NCBI GenBank assembly: GCA_031268405.1
Contig: JAIRXF010000017.1
Location: 1 to 64,000, forward strand
DNA: 64,000 bases
Source: Oscillospiraceae bacterium
GTDB lineage: Bacteria > Bacillota > Clostridia > Oscillospirales > Acutalibacteraceae
Direction of reading: 5' to 3'
Positions within the stretch are counted from its first letter, which is position 1. Each line of letters opens with the position of its first letter. Below the pieces are notes generated by a model. It saw only the letters and a program-made list of their open reading frames with translations. It ran no database searches and was not told where the DNA came from. This document shows positions 8,428 through 17,318 of this stretch, piece after piece. The translations under genes were made by a program, and so were the position numbers.

Positions 8428-9453
8428 ATGAAACAACTGAAATACAAGAACAAGAGTTATTTTTGTATACCGATTGGTTTGTTGGTTTTTTTTAGCTTGT
8501 TATTTGTTATCGGTTGCGGCAGCAATCTTCAGGAAAATCAAGAGTCAGCAAGGCCGGTTATTAAGCAATATCAAGATGAAATTTCTGTGGCGATGCCCAT
8601 AAATGAAGATTTTTTTTATCAAGCAGTGGTTTCAATTTCGTCTTTAATTGATACCGCTAGCGATAAAACTCATTATAAAATATATGCTTTAATTCCCGAG
8701 GATTTTCGAAAAGAACAAATAGAAAAACTTCGATCACTTGAAAAAATTAGAGATAACTGCAGGTTTGAGTTTATCAACATGAATGATGAAGCCAATAATT
8801 TTCTCGCCAAGGATTTTTTAGGCATCGATTTTTACAAGCTTGCTGTTTCAACTGCTCTTCTGAAAAGTGTTAAAAAATGCATTTCTCTACACCCTAGTAC
8901 TCTTGTGCGCGAGGATTTATCAGATAAATTTCACGAAGTCGGTTTATCAGATTGTTATGTTGCTGGAGTTCCGGGTTTTTGTGATTTTGTAGAAAACGAA
9001 GAAGATTATTTGCAAAGATTGTCTATAGAAAATTTTGATTATTATATTAATTCGGGATTTTTAATTTGGAATCTCGAAAATTGTCGTAAAGATAAAATTG
9101 CAGATAAATTTAAATCCTTTTTGATAGACAATAAAGATAGTATCGAAGGTAACAAGTTTTTGGATCAAGATGCCATAAATTCCGTGTGTTCGAATAAAAT
9201 TTTTATTCTTCCCCTTGCCTTTAATGTTTTTCCAAATAAAAAAGTAAATTACAACGATACCAAATTTTCCGCGCGTTTTAGCGAGGAAGAATGGAAGAGT
9301 TCTAATGATTCCCCCAAGGTAATTAATTTTTCTGATGATGGTGGTCCGTGGGTAAATTTTAATTTAAAAGAAGCAGCAACATGGTGGAATTACGCAAGAA
9401 ACACCGAATTTTTCAACGAATTTCAAGATAGGTATTTATTCGGAGTTTCTTAA
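8428..9453 (+). CDS. GT8-like lipoprotein lacking the DxD motif
   Basis: 341 residues. A lipoprotein signal ends in lipobox 'VIGC' with Cys30 as the predicted lipidated residue. The rest follows the glycosyltransferase family 8 (GT8) fold: 'VSISSLIDTA', then the region where GT8 enzymes have DxD, then 'INSGFLIWNLENC', 'DQDAINSVC' and a C-terminal 'WWNYAR'. The two other GT8 proteins of this window (starting 9697 and 62432) have DVD at the metal site; here the aligned residues are H155-P-S157, so UDP-sugar/manganese binding looks lost. ATG start with GGGAGG upstream. It is likely non-catalytic and anchored outside the membrane. The fold assignment rests on similarity to its neighbour. Confidence 0.75.
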   Translation: MKQLKYKNKSYFCIPIGLLVFFSLLFVIGCGSNLQENQESARPVIKQYQDEISVAMPINEDFFYQAVVSISSLIDTASDKTHYKIYALIPEDFRKEQIEKLRSLEKIRDNCRFEFINMNDEANNFLAKDFLGIDFYKLAVSTALLKSVKKCISLHPSTLVREDLSDKFHEVGLSDCYVAGVPGFCDFVENEEDYLQRLSIENFDYYINSGFLIWNLENCRKDKIADKFKSFLIDNKDSIEGNKFLDQDAINSVCSNKIFILPLAFNVFPNKKVNYNDTKFSARFSEEEWKSSNDSPKVINFSDDGGPWVNFNLKEAATWWNYARNTEFFNEFQDRYLFGVS

Positions 9454-9696
9454 CAAATGTCACATTGCGAGTGCGCGCTTCCTTACCCAAAATTTTGAAG
9501 GGCAAATTTATCAATATTGTTGTTTTGTTTTTTAAAATTCATTTCGTTGTGCTTGTTTGAAAAATTCTAAATCGATTAATTTTTTGTATTTTGTTTCAAA
9601 TCTTTTGATTTGCTTGAGCATTTGTTCAAAATCCCTTGTTTAAGTTTTAATTGCAAATGTTGATGTTGGCATTAAATGATTTAGAAGAGGTTGATG

Positions 9697-10812
9697 ATGA
9701 CAAATAGAAACAGAGGAAAAAAGAGGATTTTTATTGTAATTTGGGTAATTTTACTGTTTTTGTTTGCAAATTCAGTGATTGTTTTCGGTCCGCTCGCGTA
9801 TAAAAGTGCAAAGATATTTTTCAACAGAATTGTTTATAATGCGAGTATAAATAAAGAAAATTTAACCTCAATACCTATAGTTGTGGCGTTTAACAATGAC
9901 TATATTTACCCATCTTTAGTTTGCCTTTCGTCCTTGCTTGATAGTTCTGACGGCGATACTTTTTATGATATCTATTTTTTTATCTCAGATGAATTCGACG
10001 AAAAAAATAAGAGCAAAATTTTACAACTTAAAGATATCTTTTTTAATTTTAAAGCTAATTTTGTTAATTTAAATGAAAAAAAGGAAATATTTGACAACAT
10101 AGAAGTTTATGGGGATTTCAGTAAAGAGATGTTTTACAGACTTGTAATTCAAGATGTGCTTTTAAATTTTGAAAAATGTATATACATTGATGTAGATACC
10201 GTAGTTAAAAAAGATTTAAAACCTCTTTATTTCCAGGATGTAGATGATTTTTATATTGCTGCCGTTCCGGATGGTACTCGTTCTGAACCTCAATTGACTG
10301 AATCCAAAGAAGAATATAACAAGAAGATTGCGGAGAGAAAAAAATATTCAGATTCTTTAAATTTGCCAAATTTAAAGAATTTTATAAATTCCGGTGTTAT
10401 AGTTTGGAATTTAAAAAAATGTAGAGAAGATGATTTGGGAAGAAAATTTAGTGATTTTATCAAAAAAAATCAGCAGAAAGAAGATTTGCTCTTGTGTGAT
10501 CAGGATGCAATTAATGCCGTTTGTAACGGGAAAATAAAAGATTTGCCATTTTATTTCAATTCGCAGACATATTTTTATTTGCACAAAACTTATGAAGAAA
10601 TGCTCCCAAGTTTAGTTAATAGTAGTTATATATTTACGAAAGAAGAATGGGATATAGCGAGATTTGATCCGTCTATAATTCATTTTGCCTATAAAAAGCC
10701 ATGGAATCAATTTGACATTTATTTTGCAGAAAAATGGTGGAAAAGTGCTAAAAAAAATATTTTTTGGGAAGAAATTTTGAATAAATATATTTTTAAAAAC
10801 GATTTAATTTAA
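9697..10812 (+). CDS. Membrane-anchored family 8 glycosyltransferase
   Basis: 371 residues. A Lys/Arg-rich N-terminus precedes a single hydrophobic helix (about 14-34), predicting N-in/C-out topology. The rest is a GT8 domain with 'YIDVDTVV' (DxD at D165/D167), 'INSGVIVWNLKKCRED', 'DQDAINAVC' and the late 'IIHFAYKKPWNQF' motif with the metal-binding His. Known GT8 enzymes use UDP-sugars and are cytosolic or Golgi-luminal, so an extracytoplasmic placement would be unusual. ATG at 9697 is preferred because GAGG is six bases upstream. It is the second of three paralogues here and precedes a GT52-like gene by 40 bases. Confidence 0.85.
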   Translation: MTNRNRGKKRIFIVIWVILLFLFANSVIVFGPLAYKSAKIFFNRIVYNASINKENLTSIPIVVAFNNDYIYPSLVCLSSLLDSSDGDTFYDIYFFISDEFDEKNKSKILQLKDIFFNFKANFVNLNEKKEIFDNIEVYGDFSKEMFYRLVIQDVLLNFEKCIYIDVDTVVKKDLKPLYFQDVDDFYIAAVPDGTRSEPQLTESKEEYNKKIAERKKYSDSLNLPNLKNFINSGVIVWNLKKCREDDLGRKFSDFIKKNQQKEDLLLCDQDAINAVCNGKIKDLPFYFNSQTYFYLHKTYEEMLPSLVNSSYIFTKEEWDIARFDPSIIHFAYKKPWNQFDIYFAEKWWKSAKKNIFWEEILNKYIFKNDLI

Positions 10813-10852
10813 AAATTCGTTGATTTTACGAAGTAAAGGATGAGAGTTAAAT

Positions 10853-11995
10853 ATGAAAAAAAGAGCTGTATCGGATGGCGCGGCGACTACCGCTTTTATT
10901 GCTGTCTCGCCATTTCAAATTATAAGCAGCTTAAATATAATGACTGATCTTATTCAAAAAAATTACGGCGGTGGTTTTGTACTTTTTACAACAAGAGAAT
11001 CTGGTGTTCTAAAAGAGATAAGAAACCAGAGAATTTTTAAAGAGATTTACGTGATTGATAGAAACAAAAAGGGGAATAATTTTTTTTACCTAATTAAAAC
11101 TTTGTTTTTTCCCCTGATGGCCGTAAGGGATCAAGTGTCAAAATATGACAAAAAACTTATTTTAGAGCATATTTATTGTACTGATTGCAATTCCTTGATT
11201 TGTAGTTTGTATTTATATAATTTAAAAATTAACCCCTCAATAAAGCTACATTTAATAGAAGATGGAGCTAGGAATTATTGCGTGCAGTTTGATCACTACA
11301 AGAAGCTTCGTAAAATAATGAATTTTTTTTCTTTACCACTTTATGCCGATAATTTTTTTGATACTGTAGTTTTTAACTCTGATATGTTAGAGTTAACTGG
11401 TTCATTAAAAACTGCAAATCAATTGAATTTTTATAAAAATCAGAGTGCAATTTTTCTTGTGAAAGAAATCTATAAAAAAAAGATTTTTCCAAACGAAATT
11501 AATTTCAAAGACCTTATTTATTTTAATCAGCCCTTTTTTTGCGGAAATACTAATATATTTAAAAAAATAGAAAGCGACGTTTTGAGAGTTGTGCGAGAAT
11601 TTGCGTCAAATGAACATTTTAAATTCAAAAATCATCCTAAATTTTTTTCCAATCAAATGCCCCGTAAAAATCAACTTGAAACTTTGGTGTTTGAGCCGTA
11701 TTTTATTGACGAACAAGAAAAATTGGACCACATAACACTTGTTGGAATTTCATCCACTGCATTATTTTCGCCGAAGTTAATGTTCGATAAAGAACCTGTA
11801 GTGATTTTTTTGTATGAAATCTTCAAAAATTATTTTGAAAATTCTAAAAATTCCCAAGAGATTACTTGCTACATAAATGGATCATTTAGCAAGGCGGTGC
11901 AACGTTTAAGAAATATATATAGAGAAAAATCGAAAGTAATTGTGCCTAAGACTTTAGCGGATTTAAAAAAAGTTTTAACAAGAATTTTATCTTGA
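10853..11995 (+). CDS. GT52-like/polysialyltransferase-like glycosyltransferase
   Basis: 380 residues, soluble. It opens with 'AVSPFQIISSLNIM', like the first strand of GT52-type (LPS sialyltransferase-like) proteins. Later come 'HLIEDGARNYC' (about 135-145), 'FKNHPKFF' and 'GISSTALFSPKLMF', the usual order of conserved Asp/Glu, His and Ser/Thr motifs in that superfamily. Such enzymes transfer sialic acid or related sugars to a surface glycan. The acceptor and donor are unknown, and no sialic acid synthesis genes lie alongside. It starts at ATG in a run of glycan genes. Family assignment is moderate. Confidence 0.6.
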   Translation: MKKRAVSDGAATTAFIAVSPFQIISSLNIMTDLIQKNYGGGFVLFTTRESGVLKEIRNQRIFKEIYVIDRNKKGNNFFYLIKTLFFPLMAVRDQVSKYDKKLILEHIYCTDCNSLICSLYLYNLKINPSIKLHLIEDGARNYCVQFDHYKKLRKIMNFFSLPLYADNFFDTVVFNSDMLELTGSLKTANQLNFYKNQSAIFLVKEIYKKKIFPNEINFKDLIYFNQPFFCGNTNIFKKIESDVLRVVREFASNEHFKFKNHPKFFSNQMPRKNQLETLVFEPYFIDEQEKLDHITLVGISSTALFSPKLMFDKEPVVIFLYEIFKNYFENSKNSQEITCYINGSFSKAVQRLRNIYREKSKVIVPKTLADLKKVLTRILS

Positions 11996-12041
11996 TAGAA
12001 TCGTTAAAGACATAAATAAAGATATTTTTTTGGAGGGATAT

Positions 12042-13052
12042 ATGGTAAGCATTATAGTTCCGGTTTTTAATTCTGAAAAATTTTTATCAAGATGCGTAAA
12101 GAGTCTAACTTGCCAAATTTTAGATGAAATAGAGATTATTTTGATAAATGATGCTTCTACAGATAACAGTCTTAAAATTATTAGAGATTTTGAAAAAAAA
12201 TTTCCCAATAAAATTAGAGTTATAAACTCCAATGTTAACCTAAAACAAGGAGGCGCTAGAAATTTAGGAATTAAAGCTGCAAAGGGGGAATATTTAGGGT
12301 TTGTTGATAGCGACGATTGGGTAGAACCCAATATGTTTTCGGCACTTTATAAAAAAGCGAAAAAAGAAGATAGCGATATGATAGGGTGTAAGTATTTTTA
12401 TGCTTTTTCAGATAAAAATTTTTACGCTGTATCAAATAGATATTCTAAAAATCTTGAAAAAATCTCTAATATAAATTTAAACGACAAACAAAAAGAATGC
12501 CTTTTATTTATGATATCGGGGTTGTGGTGTCACCTATATAAACGTTCTATAATTTTACAAAATAATATTTTTTTCATTGAAAATATAACTTATGAAGATA
12601 ATCATTTTGTGAGGTTATATAGCTTATACATAAATAAGTATTCTTTTGTGAATAAACCACTGTATTTTTACTTTAAAAATTTAAACTCGACAACAAATTT
12701 AAGAAATAAGTTTTATCATCTAGACAGACTTTTAATCGAAAAAGAAAAAATAAAGGACTACCAATTACGTGCAATTTTTAATCGCTATAGAGATGGTATA
12801 GAAATAGATTTTGTAAAAACTTTTTATGTGAACACTGTGATTTTGCTTTTCGCCATTTTCGATGACCCCCCTTTTAAAAAAATAAGTGATCTTAAATTGG
12901 AGCTTTGTAAAAATTTTCCAGAATACAAAAAGAATCCTTATTACGATATTGTTATCTCAAATGCAGATAAATTGAAGATTTTTTTAGCAGAAAATTTTCC
13001 GCATGTTTTGAAATTATGCTATAAATTCAAACAATTTATGTCAAAATTTTGA
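12042..13052 (+). CDS. Family 2 glycosyltransferase
   Basis: 336 residues. The GT-A fold begins 'VSIIVPVFNSEKFLSRC', continues with 'LINDASTDNS' and 'GGARNLGIKAAKGEYLGFVDSDDWV', where the DSDD is the nucleotide-sugar/metal site (about residue 88). The C-terminal 100 residues are Lys- and Phe-rich. It probably adds one sugar to a lipid-linked oligosaccharide on the cytoplasmic face. The ATG at 12042 follows GGAGGG, which rules out the TTG at 12030. It lies between the GT52-like gene and the flippase. Confidence 0.9.
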   Translation: MVSIIVPVFNSEKFLSRCVKSLTCQILDEIEIILINDASTDNSLKIIRDFEKKFPNKIRVINSNVNLKQGGARNLGIKAAKGEYLGFVDSDDWVEPNMFSALYKKAKKEDSDMIGCKYFYAFSDKNFYAVSNRYSKNLEKISNINLNDKQKECLLFMISGLWCHLYKRSIILQNNIFFIENITYEDNHFVRLYSLYINKYSFVNKPLYFYFKNLNSTTNLRNKFYHLDRLLIEKEKIKDYQLRAIFNRYRDGIEIDFVKTFYVNTVILLFAIFDDPPFKKISDLKLELCKNFPEYKKNPYYDIVISNADKLKIFLAENFPHVLKLCYKFKQFMSKF

Positions 13053-13113
13053 AGAGTTTAAATCCCCCGAAGGAACAAATGCAATATATAATATTAAAAG
13101 AGGATTTCAATTA

Positions 13114-14667
13114 ATGAGAAGAACTAAGATTTCTATAATTAATGCTTCGCTGGGTGTTTTTGCAACATTTGTAGAAATAATAGCTCTGCTTGTTTTAAAA
13201 CAAAAATTTGTTGCCGAATTGGGAGATTCTCTTTATGGGTTAGATCAATTTGTAAAGAATGTTGTTTATGCCTTTTCTTTAGCTGAACTCGGTGTGGGAA
13301 GTGTTATTGGATTTAGTCTTTACAAACCCATAGCTCAAGAAAATTATGACGAAGTTATAGCTATTATGCAATTTTATAAAAAAATTTATCTAAGGGTTAG
13401 TTTTGCAGTTTTAACAATTGGTATTATTTTTATGCCTCTTTTAGGGAATTTTGCAAAAGAATATAAATTTAATCCTGGTTTTTTATATACTTCTTACTGT
13501 TTATTTTTATTAAATTCTTTTTTGTCGTATTTTTTTTCATGCAACAAAACTTTAATAATTTCTCTACAAAAGAATTTTATTTTAAGTATCATAAGAATTA
13601 TATGCTGCATTTTGGGTACGATTTTACTTATTTTATCAATAATTTACACCCGAGATTATATTTTTTATCTTTCTATATGGGTTGTTTTGCAAGTATTGGA
13701 GAATTTATTTTCCCATTTCTTTGCAAAAAGAAAATACCCTTATTTTTTTAGTAAAAAAATTTATAAACTATCCACCGAAAAAGTAAATAAAATGAGTAAA
13801 AATATAAAAGCTTTAATTACTCATCGTATAGGCGGCGTTTTTGTTTTAAACAGCGACGGAATAATAGTTACGATTATGGGAAATCTCGATATTTTTGGAT
13901 TTTTTTCTAATTATATTTTAATCACTTCAAGTGTACATAAAATTTTAACTCAAATATTTGATGGAATTAGAGCTAGTTTTGGTGATTTTTCGGCAAAAAA
14001 AGAAAAATCAGAAATGGAAAAGATTTTTTTAGTTTTACAAACTTTGGCTTTTATAATTTACACTTGGTCGAGCGTTTTTGTTTTAAATTTGTGTCAATTA
14101 TTTATAGAATTGTGGATGGGCAAAGATAAACAATTATCCTTTTTATCGGTTGTTTTGTTTGTTCTGAACTTTTACTTAAGAGGTTTTCGTCTGCCAATAG
14201 ATTTGGTAAAAGATGTGAACGGTATATACCAACAAGATAAGTACAAACCAATTATAGAAGCTGTTGTTAAGCTTGTATGCTCGATTATCCTGGGTATTTA
14301 TTTGGGATATGTAGGTGTAATTTTAGGCACAACTTTAAGTTTTGTGTTTGTATTGCTGATAATTGAGCCATATGTTGTTTACAAATATGCTTTTAATAAG
14401 AGGGTTTTTTCGTATTATTTGATCTATTTTAAATATTTTTTTGTTTTCTCGCTAACATGTTTATCTAGTTTTTTTGCCTGCTCTTTTTTAAACACAAACC
14501 AAAATTTAATTACTTTGATGTTTGAAAAATTTGCAATTTCTTTATTCTTGCCACCTTTATTTTTTGTGTTGTTTTTAAGAAAAACTTATGAATTTAAATT
14601 TTTAACAAATATATTCAAATTTTTAATTTTAAATGTATTTTCTACAAAAATGATTAAAAAAAACTAG
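13114..14667 (+). CDS. Polysaccharide flippase-like membrane protein
   Basis: 517 residues with about twelve to fourteen hydrophobic helices and a Lys-rich end, the layout of Wzx/PST (MOP superfamily) exporters. The first helix region reads 'TFVEIIALLVLKQKFVAELG', and the following 'ELGVGSVIGFSLYKPIA' is the recurring 'lg.g..i.~ly.pla' motif of polysaccharide biosynthesis proteins. It would flip a lipid-linked glycan made by the upstream transferases. ATG with AAGAGG upstream. It closes the glycan island just before tRNA-Glu. No polymerase (Wzy) is present, so the product may be a short oligosaccharide. Confidence 0.85.
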   Translation: MRRTKISIINASLGVFATFVEIIALLVLKQKFVAELGDSLYGLDQFVKNVVYAFSLAELGVGSVIGFSLYKPIAQENYDEVIAIMQFYKKIYLRVSFAVLTIGIIFMPLLGNFAKEYKFNPGFLYTSYCLFLLNSFLSYFFSCNKTLIISLQKNFILSIIRIICCILGTILLILSIIYTRDYIFYLSIWVVLQVLENLFSHFFAKRKYPYFFSKKIYKLSTEKVNKMSKNIKALITHRIGGVFVLNSDGIIVTIMGNLDIFGFFSNYILITSSVHKILTQIFDGIRASFGDFSAKKEKSEMEKIFLVLQTLAFIIYTWSSVFVLNLCQLFIELWMGKDKQLSFLSVVLFVLNFYLRGFRLPIDLVKDVNGIYQQDKYKPIIEAVVKLVCSIILGIYLGYVGVILGTTLSFVFVLLIIEPYVVYKYAFNKRVFSYYLIYFKYFFVFSLTCLSSFFACSFLNTNQNLITLMFEKFAISLFLPPLFFVLFLRKTYEFKFLTNIFKFLILNVFSTKMIKKN

Positions 14668-14826
14668 TACTTCTCAATTCCATAATATCGATTGAAAATT
14701 ACTGTTTTAATGTGTGTGAATCTAGCATTATATTACCTAAAGTAATAATTCTAAGAGCCAGAATAAAGTTATTTACAAACAATGCTTTATTTAAAATTAA
14801 TTCCCAAAACTAATCAGCTATGTTTT

Positions 14827-14901
14827 TGGTGACTCGTGCGGGAATCGAACCCGCGTTACCGGCTTGAGAGGCCGGTGTCTTAACCGCTTGACTAACGAGC
14901 C
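14827..14901 (-). tRNA. tRNA-Glu (CTC)
   Basis: On the minus strand: acceptor GGCTCGT/ACGAGTC (one G-U), D arm TAGTCAAGCGGTTAAGA, anticodon stem CCGGC/GCCGG around CTCTCAA (anticodon CTC), T arm GGTTCGATTCC, discriminator A and encoded CCA. It bounds the glycan island on the right and lies directly after thrS in the minus-strand direction. Confidence 0.96.
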
Positions 14902-14915
14902 CTATTTAACACGAA

Positions 14916-16646
14916 TTAAAACTCCGAGCACATTGATCTTTGGTTAATTTCTTTTTTTAAGAATTCTATAAACTCGGATAATTTCATAACTTTTTGATTT
15001 TTAGAATCTCTGCTTTTTACAGTGATCACTCCCTTTGAGACTTCATCATCTCCAATTATTATAGCATAAGGTGTCTTATTTGTGGCAAAAAATCGTATTT
15101 TCTTTCCAAAAGTATCGTTATTGTCGTTTAAAAAAGATCTAATATCTTCATTTAAAAGTTGTTTTTTTATTTCTCGTGCGTAATAAATATGATTTTCTGT
15201 TATCGGCAAAATATCCACTTGCACTGGCGAGAGCCAAGTTGGGAATTTAGCTCCCGTATGTTCAATTAAAATTCCGATAAATCGTTCTATACTTCCCAGT
15301 ATAACTCTATGAACAACAACGGGTCTGTGTTTTTGTCCATCTTGACCTATATAAGTTAAATCAAAATTCTCTGGCATCTGAAAATCAAGTTGCACGGTAC
15401 CACATTGCCAAGTTCTCCCCAAACAATCTTCTATGTGAAAATCAATTTTAGGGCCATAAAAAGCACCGTCACCTTCATTTATTGAAAATTTTATATTTTT
15501 TTTATTCAGTGAATTTTCCAGAGCATTTGTAGCTATCTTCCAATCTTTTTTATCACCCATAGAATTTTCTGGTTGCGTTGATAATTCCACATGATATTTA
15601 AAACCCATTTTTTTGTACACATCGTCTATTAATTCTATAATTTCAACAATTTCTTTTTCAATTTGATCTTTCGTCATAAATATATGCGCATCGTCTTGAG
15701 TAAAACATCTTACTCGCATCAAGCCGTGCAAATTCCCGGAGTTTTCATGTCTATGAACCAACCCCATTTCTGCGTATCTAATCGGAAATTCTTTGTATGA
15801 ATGCGGCTGCTGTTTATAAACAAGCATTGCTCCAGGGCAATTCATGGGTTTTATGGCGAAATTTTTGTCGTCGATTTTTATGGTATACATATTATCTTTA
15901 TAGTGTTTCCAGTGGCCAGATTGATGCCACAAATCTTCGCTCAATATTAAGGGAGTGCCAATTTCTTCGTATTGAGCTTTTCTGTGAATTTCCCTCCAGT
16001 AATCTGCCAATTCGTTTTTGAGAATTTGCCCTTTTGGCAAAAAAAACGCAAATCCCATTCCTTCATTTGTAAGAGCAAATAGTCCGAGCTCTTTACCTAA
16101 TTTTCTGTGATCTCGTTTTTTGGCCTCTTCTATGCCTTTGATATATTTTTTTATATCTTCTTGTTTTTCAAAAGCTGTCCCGTATATGCGTTGCAACATT
16201 TTGTTTTTCTCATTGCCACGCCAGTAAGCGCCCGCAACAGAAAGTAGTTTGAAGGCCTTGGGATTGATTTGAGATGTATTTTCGAGATGCGGACCTCTAC
16301 ACAGCTCAAGGTATTCGCCTTGCTCATAAAAAGACAAAGGCTCGTTGCCTTTAATATCTTGCAATATTTCCTTTTTATAATTTTGGTTTAAATCACTTAC
16401 AAGTTTTATGGCTTCGTTTTTTGATACCTCAATTCGTTTAATAGGAAATTTTTGATCTATTATTTTTTTCATTTCTTTTTCAATTTTTGGAAAATCTTCG
16501 ATACTTAATTTTTCATCCATATCGATATCATAGTAAAAACCCTCTTTGGTACATGGACCTATGGCCAGTTGCACATTCGGGTATATTCGTTTCAAGGCCT
16601 GCGCTAAAACGTGTGATGTGGTGTGTCTTAACATCGATAGTTCCAT
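14916..16646 (-). CDS. thrS: Threonyl-tRNA synthetase, TGS-less
   Basis: 576 residues. It begins straight in the editing domain ('LRHTTSHVLAQALK', with HxxxH at residues 8-12). Class II catalytic motifs follow: 'MNCPGA' (zinc Cys, about 271), 'VHRHENSG' with 'RVRCFTQDDAH' (motif 2), and 'HRVILGSIERFIGILIEH' (motif 3, about 442). The anticodon-binding domain fills the last 110 residues. Typical bacterial ThrRS has about 640 residues with an N-terminal TGS domain, which is absent here; the ATG has a good GGGAGAG site and no coding extension upstream. I see no T-box leader. Confidence 0.95.
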   Translation of the reverse strand: MELSMLRHTTSHVLAQALKRIYPNVQLAIGPCTKEGFYYDIDMDEKLSIEDFPKIEKEMKKIIDQKFPIKRIEVSKNEAIKLVSDLNQNYKKEILQDIKGNEPLSFYEQGEYLELCRGPHLENTSQINPKAFKLLSVAGAYWRGNEKNKMLQRIYGTAFEKQEDIKKYIKGIEEAKKRDHRKLGKELGLFALTNEGMGFAFFLPKGQILKNELADYWREIHRKAQYEEIGTPLILSEDLWHQSGHWKHYKDNMYTIKIDDKNFAIKPMNCPGAMLVYKQQPHSYKEFPIRYAEMGLVHRHENSGNLHGLMRVRCFTQDDAHIFMTKDQIEKEIVEIIELIDDVYKKMGFKYHVELSTQPENSMGDKKDWKIATNALENSLNKKNIKFSINEGDGAFYGPKIDFHIEDCLGRTWQCGTVQLDFQMPENFDLTYIGQDGQKHRPVVVHRVILGSIERFIGILIEHTGAKFPTWLSPVQVDILPITENHIYYAREIKKQLLNEDIRSFLNDNNDTFGKKIRFFATNKTPYAIIIGDDEVSKGVITVKSRDSKNQKVMKLSEFIEFLKKEINQRSMCSEF

Positions 16647-16785
16647 TTCTACTCTCCCATGCTCAACTATCCATCATTATTGCTCAAAAAATTATATTAG
16701 TCAAGAAAAATACAAAATCAAAATTGTGTTATTTTTTATCAACAAAAAATCCAATTAAATAATTTTGCTTTAGTTTTAAAGCAGC

Positions 16786-16814
16786 TTGTAAAATTTCTAA
16801 CTGAGTGATACAAT
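16786..16814 (+). promoter_or_regulatory. Putative promoter of rnhA
   Basis: TTGTAA, 17 bases, TACAAT; about 50 bases upstream of the rnhA start, in the region divergent from thrS. Confidence 0.6.
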
Positions 16815-16864
16815 AAATGGATAATTTCGGATTTGAGATTTGCTGGGAGATTTTTATTTTTTGA

Positions 16865-17299
16865 ATGAAAGAGATCGATATTTTTACAGATGGTGCATGC
16901 CTTGGAAACCCAGGCCCTGGTGGATGGGCGGCTATACTTAGATTTAATGGTCAAGAAAAAGAAATTTTTGGCTCAGAGCACGAAACTACGAATAATCGTA
17001 TGGAGTTAACTGCTGTTATAGAAGCTCTTAAAAAACTAAAGGAGCCGTGCAAAATTAATCTTTACAGCGATTCAAAATATGTGTGCGATGTTATTTCGAA
17101 GGGTTGGGCTCAGAGTTGGAAAAGAAACGGCTGGAAGAAAAGCGATAAAAAGCCCGCTCTTAACAGTGATCTTTGGGAAAAAGCACTATCGCTTATTGAA
17201 ATTAACAGAGTTAGTGTTTTTTGGATTAAAGGGCATGATGGTCACAGAGAAAATGAACGATGCGATAAACTTGCGTCGTCGCAGGCAAAACTTGCTTGA
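16865..17299 (+). CDS. rnhA: Ribonuclease HI
   Basis: 144 residues, full-length bacterial RNase HI. 'IFTDGACLGNPGPGGWA' carries the first catalytic Asp, 'NNRMELTAV' the Glu, 'LYSDSKYV' the second Asp, and 'ENERCDKLA' the last Asp. The basic handle 'GWAQSWKRNGWKKSDKKP' (about 77-94), which binds RNA/DNA hybrids, is present. It removes RNA from hybrids, including primers and R-loops. The following cysteine desulfurase starts 20 bases later, so the two may share a message. Confidence 0.96.
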   Translation: MKEIDIFTDGACLGNPGPGGWAAILRFNGQEKEIFGSEHETTNNRMELTAVIEALKKLKEPCKINLYSDSKYVCDVISKGWAQSWKRNGWKKSDKKPALNSDLWEKALSLIEINRVSVFWIKGHDGHRENERCDKLASSQAKLA

Positions 17300-17318
17300 G
17301 TTAGATTGAATTGATGGG

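Noticed and set aside
14902..16864. T-box leader for thrS
   Set aside because: The 218-base divergent region upstream lacks the T-box consensus and an antiterminator hairpin.
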